The notes under the pieces are model-generated. The model was not told where the DNA came from. It saw only the letters and a program-made list of their open reading frames with translations, and did no database searches. Below, piece by piece: positions 56,876 to 64,000 of a stretch of 64,000 nt of DNA (positions are counted from its first letter, which is position 1; the number at the start of each line of letters is the position of its first letter). Made by a program: the position numbers and the translations under genes. The stretch comes from Solicoccozyma terricola (taxonomy: Eukaryota > Basidiomycota > Tremellomycetes > Filobasidiales > Piskurozymaceae): positions 177,133 to 241,132 of the forward strand of contig BCLD01000023.1 in the NCBI GenBank assembly GCA_001600875.1. Reading direction: 5' to 3'.

Positions 56876-58615
56876 CGCTCCGAAGAAGACCCATTCTCTC
56901 ATCAGAGATCTCCCAGCGAGCACACCTCGCAGGGGGAAGGAGCAATGCTTTGTCTACTCGACCACGCTAACGTCAGACAGCTATAATTTTCTACGAGCGT
57001 GGCTAGGACTCGTCTTATCCTCTTCACCCACCAGAAGGCTAAGCGTTCATATGTGCCCAGTGGAGTGCAGCAAGGAAGCATCTCATAGCGAGAGGAACGG
57101 GAATATCATCTCGTCTTCTTGACGAGCAGTACTAGCATTCATCTCTTCTTCGTTATTTCTTCATGTGGCGTGTACTTCTCTCGGAGGGAAGGATCATATC
57201 TTTGCAAACGAAGTGAGCATGTGTTTTCTTTCCCTTCCTTCTTCCCTGGTAGAGCGAGCGAATCCAGCATTTCATCTCTTCTCCTCGTCTCCTCAGGCGG
57301 GTGGCGAAACCTACCTGTCTCCCAGAGCAGTGCCAAGCGAGAGTACGTATTTCCCTCATACTTCTTGACGAACAGTGTCAGCGTTCGAACTATGAGCATT
57401 CCTCCTTAGTCCCCGCGATCGAATCCTCTCCTCAGGCGTGAACCCAGCATTTCATCTCTTCCTTTTCACGATCAGAGCTATCTTTCGTCACTTCGTTAAA
57501 GCGATGACTGCTGTTTGAACGAAGAGAAATCAGATGCCACCGCCACCGAAGCAAGCACACGGAGCATGCGAGCACTCATATTCTCTCGCAGAGAAGACCA
57601 TGCTCCCGTCAGCCTGCTCTTCTTCCGTCAGCGTGTCGAGCACACATCTCTTTGCGCAGCGAAGACTACTGCCTTCTTCAGCCAATCCCTGACGAATCTC
57701 TTCGCGAGCTGAACCCGAGCATTCATTTCTCCGTCTCCTTCGCAAGCGAAGTGAGCAGTAACTTGCCACCGAGATGGGAATTTCACCTCTTCTCCTCGAG
57801 CAGACCGAGCATTCATGTCTTCGGAAAAGGTGCGCAGGGGTCATCGTGTAATGGAGGGTAACTGAAAAGTATTAATCACTAACCGGACCTCCTACCACTA
57901 GCGCAAAAAAGGTCCACCATTCCAGACCCAGAAGTGGAATTGCATTCGCAGTCATCCATAAATGAAACACCACTTAAGATCAGTCATATTAATGGTGACA
58001 GAACTCGGGGTATTCCTGAATCATCCCTTCGCGAGCTGAATTGACCATTGATCTGTTCCTCTCCCTTCTTCGCCGATAGAGCAAGCGGGCGCTCATCGCG
58101 AACGAATCAGCCATTCATCTCTTGGCTTAGCGAAGACGGCTAACTGCAAACGAACACGAGCACTCACCGCAAGACAAGGAAAGCGTCTGTCCCTTTCCGC
58201 AGCGAAAACTAACTGTCTTCCTGAGCAGGGGTAACGATTCATCGCTTCGTTAGTGACTCAAGCACTCATGTCTTCACCTTCGTCACGAGCAGAGGGACCT
58301 TTCATTTCTGCCTCCAGCGAAACCTACTGTCTTCCTGAGCGGCGTGCGGAATCATCTCAATGCGAGTGAAGCCAGCATTTCATCTTCGCTCAGCGAATAC
58401 TGCTGTTGAAGCGAAGAATCATCCGTTCGGAAGCGAAGGAAGCTTTCATTTCTTCCTCTTAACAAGCCGACCGAGCATTCAGATATTGATCCATCTCTGC
58501 CTCTGCTGCCTGCTAAACGAGCAGGCCGAGCATTCATCTCCTCGCACAACTAATACTACTCTCTTCTTGAAAGGAGCGAAGAATCATCTTGCTCACAACC
58601 ACCCAGACACGATCA
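56876..58615. repeat. Field of degenerate short repeats (GAGCATTCATCTCTTC type)
   Basis: About 15 imperfect copies of CGAGCATTCATCTCTTC occur at irregular 60-110-base spacing (for example near 57131, 57263, 57441, 57567, 57628, 57713, 57804, 58108, 58262, 58372, 58470 and 58524). They alternate with AGCGAAGACTACTG / CTTCCTGAGC-type blocks. CTTCGC and GCGAAG are abundant on the same strand, so local hairpins are likely. Open frames here are short and follow the repeats. It is not LTR-like. Origin unknown; decayed satellite or arrayed element are options. Confidence 0.6.
57880..57965 (+). repeat. Shared motif block, copy A
   Basis: TCACTAACCGGACCTCCTAC, CTAGCGCAAAAA and AATTGCATTCGCAGT occur in the same order as at 62770-62845. 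The remainder differs. It interrupts the degenerate repeat field. Confidence 0.55.
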
Positions 58616-58675
58616 TCTAACATCTATACTTTAGATCAAGACATAGTCAACTCTCTAGTCGAGGATTCACTCGAG

Positions 58676-58776
58676 TCTCGCACGTTATCATCTTCATTCA
58701 CCTGACCCGATCTAAGCTCGTACATCCATATACTTTGTTCGATAGAGACAATAGGCATACACCATGGTTACGGCCC
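58676..58776. repeat. Dispersed repeat shared with 43244
   Basis: GCACGTTATCATC, TTCACCTGACCCGA, TAAGCTCGTACA and TACGGCCCGA match the first half of the composite repeat at 43244-43343 at roughly 75-80%. It leads directly into the gypsy fragment. Confidence 0.55.
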
Positions 58777-58926
58777 GACGACCTTCCACGACGGATAAAT
58801 GAACTTATTTCTGCGGCCTCCGACCAGATGACACCTTTTGATATAAACTTTGGATACAACAACCATTGCAGATCGAAACCGATGCTTCTGCATCACTTGG
58901 AGTTGACTCCTGCACCATACAAATGA
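58735..58926 (+). pseudogene. Ty3/gypsy integrase C-terminal scrap
   Basis: 63 codons end with ELISAASDQMTPFDINFGYN, matching the S...TPFEI.YGY region of gypsy integrases. A stop follows at 58924. Nothing before it keeps the integrase frame, so this is a dead remnant. Confidence 0.6.
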
Positions 58927-60884
58927 AACAATATGTCAGACGTGCGGATAATTGAAGTCTGACAGTTCTGATGTAATATCAGCAGATGTCTGACCTGTCT
59001 TAACTGCAGTGTTGATGCAGCAACTGCGATTCCACTTCCACCCATGCAAGACATGATAGCCCGAGGAATGGCCTTCCTTGAACCAGTTGAGGATTAATTG
59101 AATAAATCAGGTATGCTGATTATTTCCAGTCTTTCGATCCAGACGGAATTTCACCGTAGGAACATGTCTTGTTGGACCTATTATGATATATAGTATGACT
59201 ATCGAGTCTTGACCGTTGGAGGTATTTCCCATCTGAATGTCTTCACTCACATTGAGGCAACCTTGAGGCAATATCCAGAAATGGTTTAATCCGCAGACAA
59301 TTCGAATTTGTAGATTCAGGCAATACAAGCATGTCTCTTCGGAATGCAAACGCGCAATGTATGCCTGCCAGCTGTGCCGAAAAGCCTCTATGATTTCGAA
59401 CACATGCATTCCTTTTACCTCATGAGTCCTCCATGCTCCACAGGTAATGAAATTTTTCCATGGCCGACAGTAGATGCACCAGAATTATATTTTGTTATAT
59501 TCGAACACGCGCATGGCGTATGACAAGTCTCGTTTGTCATCCGAGAGAGCTGTTGCCCTTCTCAGCCAATGTATCCATGTGTAAGCTATGTGAAAAGTCT
59601 GCAATGAGTTTTATCTGTGGAGTTCAAACGAGCAGTTGTTGATTTCTGGCCAGAGGCAAACGCAGATAATATTGCCACAATATGTGCGCGTGAGTGAGTG
59701 AGTGCTAGTTAAAGTTGGTCCTATGCATTCGAAATCATCTTGGTCAATGAAGTCAATGTGTTGACCAGGGATCGCATGATTCGTTTTCTTCGACTGCACG
59801 GATGAGACCTACTCAGATCAGCTCTCTGATCAAGGGCGAATGTTGACCACGAGCTTGCCGTCGTTAAATTGGTAGAGGACTTCCATTCGTGATATTGGTG
59901 ACAGGGAACTTCATTAAACCCACTCAGTATTTGTCCCCGTCAGCATCTTCCCTGTCGGTACCGTGGACGCGGATCGGCATTGGGATTCGCTATGTTTATT
60001 GTGGTCCCTATGGATCACAACGGGGTCTTGAATGTAAACTAACCGCGTGTATTCCCGGAAAGCAAATCCCGCGAATCTGACCTTTGTGATCTGTGTCGTC
60101 AAGAGTTTCATTGTTTGAATACAGGGAATATCGCGCCCTACCCAAGTAACCTAACGACTCTTTCTTGCATATCCTTTTTATTCAGAGAATGCCATTTTCC
60201 ACAATAGTCAACTGAATGAGCCGGATCGAATGCACTTGATGTTCACTCTTCCGGGGAAGGATAATCTCCACATATGACAGTGGCAAGCATTGTCGTAGCA
60301 ACAACGAGCTGGTAATAACGTACCGATTCCTTCACGGATGGCGCATGCGTTCAACACAATTTGTGAGCAGGCTGAAAACTATCCTTTACCGGGCTTTCCG
60401 GTATTGACGTGAGTATCAAACCATCGGCATTTCTGCAGGGTCTGTGTGGGACTGTGTCCTCGTATGGGAGCTCGTCTCCGCAGTTGGCCCCGATGTCACT
60501 GAGAAGGGATATAGCTACGTCCTTTCGAGCGACGAGGAAGATATTGGCAAGTGAAGACTGATAATGGCTTAGTGCTGGTGGTCTGCTGTTCGACCATGAT
60601 AATATAGCCAAAGGAAATCGACCGGTCTGAGACACGTATGTCAGGCAACCGTTTTCAGCTGGGGTAACCAATCGTTCCAATAACAAGCGAACGGAAAAAA
60701 AAGAACGAGTTGCCTGATTTAGATAAATGGTTATGAACATTACCTATGCATCAGTCCGTCAGGAAATCCATTGTGCAATGGACAAATATCGTATCTCGCT
60801 GCAATAGTATGGCAGGTTTCACGCTGTCAGGGTCGGGAGCTTGTAGGGAATGCCTGTGATGTTGTCGAAGCGTTCGGAAAAGAC

Positions 60885-60935
60885 CATCGTTGCAAGTCCT
60901 CTAGAGAAAGGTCCTCTAGAGAAAGGAAGGAGATC
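60885..60935. repeat. Tandem 15-bp duplication
   Basis: GTCCTCTAGAGAAAG occurs twice in direct succession. Confidence 0.8.
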
Positions 60936-61661
60936 TCGGAAAATGCTCTCAGAAAAATCCCCGCGAGGCTTGTATGTAGGATTGTGAACGAGTCCAAATG
61001 AGCATCCAGAAAGACAAACTTTGGCTTCCGGTATATGACAAGGACCATCCCAGATAAGGGGTCTGCAGGATCAATGTTTATCTTGCATATGGTATGAAAT
61101 AGAGAGCACGATGTACCCCATTGTCTGTTGGCTAGCTGAAGGGGAGGGAGTACGGGCTGGCATACTTGGCATGAAGTTGAAGGCGTCCAGGAAAATAATA
61201 ATTAAGCCCAGGTGTTGCTAGATCCTGTCTGGTTTTGGACCGTGATATTGAATCAAATGAGGTATACTTTCGTTTTGCCTAAAGTGAACTTGATAGGTAA
61301 CCTCAATCTAATCCTGCTATGGAAACAAAGAGCGTTTTAACGGCAAGAATATACTGGCAACACTGCTCTGACACCCTGTAAGGGTCAGTAAGCCGAGTGA
61401 TTGTACAGAGGTAAGATTGATACAATATCGCCGCATATATAGTATTGCTGAAGGTGACTAAATTTTGGTACATTTCATATCAGATTATTTCCACCAGATA
61501 TACATAAAAAAAGAGAAAGGCCTGAGTTGCGGTCTGTCTTGTAGTGTAGACGCAGTCTGAGATAATATCAATTTTTATCTTTCAGAAAAGCCAACGGTTG
61601 TCACTGTAGAAGGACAGTCACACTCGCAACCTCATTCTTCTCCAATGTTACGTTATAGTCC

Positions 61662-61821
61662 GAGTAGAGGGGTGCGGAAAGGTATCTTCCCGCACCTAAC
61701 GTATGTATAGTGGTGATAAGATCCCACAAGCGAGAGTAAGGGAGTAGAGGGGTGCGAAAACGTATTTTCCCGCACCTAACGTATGTATAGTGGTGATAAG
61801 ATCCCACAGGCGAGAGTAAGG
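61662..61821. repeat. Two tandem 80-bp copies
   Basis: GAGTAGAGGGGTGCGGAAA through CCCGCACCTAACGTATGTAT and GATAAGATCCCACAAGCGAG is repeated immediately with only a few differences (period 80 bases, 61662 and 61742). Young duplication inside old, decayed sequence. Confidence 0.85.
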
Positions 61822-62769
61822 GAAGCTGTTGGTCAAGGAACATGATTAGCACATTCTATTTGATCCACAGTGGGTTCGTAGCGTCAACTGGCAAGCCTAC
61901 ACCGTCGTCTCTAGTGGCGATTTCACTGCCAAATATCTGCTAATGAATAAACGGGGAAGAAGCAGATATTATATCGATTACAGGATTTGTAAAGAACGCA
62001 AGGACTTGCGAGGTGTGGACAGATGGCCTGACTAGTGTTGTGGCCGTGTACCCGCACCCACAACAGCCCATGGTGCTTGACAGATCGATAGGTACATTAG
62101 CGGATGATAAAACCGGTGTAACAACACAGATTGCACCAGTCGATTTTGAAGACCAGACTTATCTGCGAAGTTTCCACTTGAGAAAAAAGCTTGTTGTTAG
62201 AAGCGCAAACACAATTGAATTGTCTGCATGACCATTACGCGGCCTTGAGCGACACCCGTCATGGTCTTGCGGATAGGATGTTATGTGCGGCTGGCGAAGG
62301 ATCTTTCGCGGTAGTCACTGTGAAGGATACAATCAGGCAGAGTGGACTAATGCTGCGTAAAAGAGAGGGTGGTTTGTTCTGGAATGCGTAAGGCGGTCAA
62401 GTAATTGTCGATAATGAGGGCCTGATCTTTGAGTTATGCCTCTTATCAATGACCGTCAAAAGCATGTGTGTAATGGTGCTGCACATCTTTACACTATATG
62501 GTTATTGGGACAGTTGTGTATTTTCGAGTACACATCGCTGTGTATTCTTTTCGAACAGCTTGTTGTGCCAGCGAACAGGCCAGAGGCCAGTTTTCAAACC
62601 AACTCGAGTGAACCCCGCTGATGCATTCATCCGTGCTGTATTGACGCGATGTCAAACCGTCGATGGACACTATTAGCGGGAGCCGTTGTTCGGTGAAAGA
62701 AGGAAAGAAAAGGTGGAATGAAGCATGCAGATAAATCTTCAATGAATGTTCATTGTAAGTGCGTAAGTA

Positions 62770-62845
62770 GCTAACAATCAATAACGGGATCTCCTACCGC
62801 TAGGGCGAAAAACTATCAATCTCAATTGCATTTCGCAGTTGTATA
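62770..62845 (+). repeat. Shared motif block, copy B
   Basis: AACGGGATCTCCTACCGCTAG, GCGAAAAAC and CAATTGCATTTCGCAGT match the ordered blocks at 57880-57965. The surrounding sequence differs. Confidence 0.55.
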
Positions 62846-63256
62846 TAAACCAAACTCTCCCCCGGATTAGTTCCCTATATTTCCTGTTAACACGGATCAA
62901 TAGGAGCCGTGTTGCCACCGCGTACACCGAATGGCTGTTCCAATCTGCTGCTCGATTGTGATTTCTGGCGGGCATTAAAATTGAAAGGGTACAAGCCAGC
63001 AGTAGCAAGTGTCTCCTGCAGTCTTCCAACGCAGCGCCCCGGATATGCATTCCACGATTTATTCTGAATGATGATATGATATGGCTGCGTCGGGGGTTTC
63101 CTACGTTTGTTTACATTCTTTCCGCGGTTTGTTAATTCAAATCATACCGATCTACCGATCTTGACTTGACATGTTCATCGCAACGTCGCCCAACAAACCC
63201 GTACTACCAGCAACTTGACGACCTCTAGCCGAGCCGTCAACCAATAATGGCTACTA

Positions 63257-64000
63257 GTGTTACGTCCAGTGCACGCTGATCCCATACGTGCTGGCACAAT
63301 TTCCCGCTCGCGTCGAAGAAACAGTAGAGAATATATCAACTGGGGAGAAGGGTATTATGGGCGTGTAGAGCTCGCATCCGTGGTCGTTTCAACGTTCTCA
63401 CTTGAATGGTTCGGACGCATAGGTAAATGTGGGTCAATCGCGAATGGGAGAAGATCCTGTTTCGACGTCTTGGAACTGATGTTGGAGCTGAATCATCGTC
63501 ATCCGACCACGCCGGCGGTGTCATTTACAGCAATCCCTACCAGCTCTTTCGATGCGACCGACTTCAAACTCGTCAACGCTTCTCGATTACTGGCAGCTGT
63601 GACAAGCGTAGCATCTGATCAACGAAGACCGCCGAGGACGATGAGGTATAATCCAAGTCACCAGCTTTGATGGAGGGGGTGTCCTGGTTGGTAATGGCCT
63701 GTTCAGCTCTGCGTGGGCATTACAAAGCGTGTCCTACTCGTTCATCCGACCTAATGTCTGTCTGTCTCTCCACTCTGCTTTCACAGTTTCCAGAGTCCTC
63801 CATGCGTTCAATTACGATTCCCATGGTTGTTCTCCTCAATGGTGATGCTCGACCTGCTTTCGATCTGTATACTATCTGGCGACGTTCAACATGCAGGGGT
63901 GGGGTGGACTCAAGCAAAGCGACGACCTGAGAGGGATCATTGAGAACCAGTGGGTGAGTTGTGAACTCTGGACGAGGGACTTGCATTGATCAATATCCCT
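63257..64000 (+). other. Possible 5' part of a gene running off the right edge
   Basis: Several stretches look coding: 63285-63352 (PYVLAQFPARVEETVENIST), 63427-63618 (VNREWEKILFRRLGTDVGAE, YSNPYQLFRCDRLQTRQRFS) and 63700-63840 (SAWALQSVSYSFIRPNVCLS). They lie in different frames, as in a multi-exon gene, but no splice chain could be fixed and no domain recognised. Confidence 0.35.

Larger units (their letters stand above)
58927..63256. other. AT-richer retroelement graveyard
   Basis: 4.3 kb of lower-GC sequence with only short frames on both strands, none reaching 140 codons. Stretches such as 61870-62230 (WVRSVNWQAYTVVSSGDFTA, then frame changes) suggest decayed element coding. No intact domain, LTR pair or host gene can be supported. 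Confidence 0.5.

Noticed and set aside
60351..60740. 129-residue minus-strand frame in the graveyard
   Set aside because: No similarity to element or host proteins. The plus strand is equally broken.

Overview
This is eukaryotic DNA from a fungus with many short introns (mostly 45-140 bases, GTGAGT-type donors, CTNAC-like branch sites, CAG/TAG acceptors). Proteins that could be read end to end have 2-10 exons. The gene families (Zn2Cys6 regulators, Dal5-type permease, RTA1 protein, GH88, HNH_2-type and PDDEXK-type nucleases) and the intron style suggest a basidiomycete yeast, probably a tremellomycete. That placement is inference. No rRNA, tRNA or CRISPR was found. The sequence has one 100-N scaffold gap (55723-55822) and many poly-C/poly-G runs, several touching single Ns.

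Layout. 1-4.4 kb: minus-strand gene running off the left edge, with a globular N-terminus and a long repetitive coiled coil. 4.9-5.8 kb: retroelement-like LTR relic and a small inverted-repeat element. 5.8-16.3 kb: the clearest functional unit, a Zn2Cys6 regulator, an aldo-keto reductase, a Dal5-type permease and a GH88 unsaturated glucuronyl hydrolase. All four were spliced in silico to open frames, and the promoters share short motifs. I read it as a candidate catabolic cluster for unsaturated uronides. 16.7-17.3 kb: Copia fragment and a 134-bp foldback element. 18.3-19.6 kb: RTA1-family membrane protein. 20.4-24.2 kb: a broken gene, a ~213-bp tandem repeat, a multi-pass membrane protein and a decayed membrane-protein gene.

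24.4-53.5 kb is accessory in character. It holds two PD-(D/E)XK-like nuclease genes (24.4 and 42.2 kb), an HNH nuclease gene (30.0 kb), an intronless HELxH metallopeptidase-like gene (31.6 kb), a DUF4863 (4-hydroxylaminobenzoate lyase-like) gene (33.0 kb), a hydroxylaminobenzene-mutase-like membrane protein (44.8 kb) and two large proteins, each ending in a cysteine cluster with exactly the same Zn2Cys6 spacing (35.3 and 53.5 kb). A one-exon relic of NAD-isocitrate dehydrogenase lies at 27.5 kb, and several dispersed repeats are shared between distant points.

53.5-64 kb is gene-poor: simple repeats, the scaffold gap bordered by a 90-bp exact duplication, a 1.7-kb field of degenerate short repeats (56.9-58.6 kb), and a retroelement graveyard with a Ty3/gypsy integrase scrap and short tandem duplications.

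Exon boundaries are stated where the splice sites keep frame. Elsewhere the uncertainty is noted.
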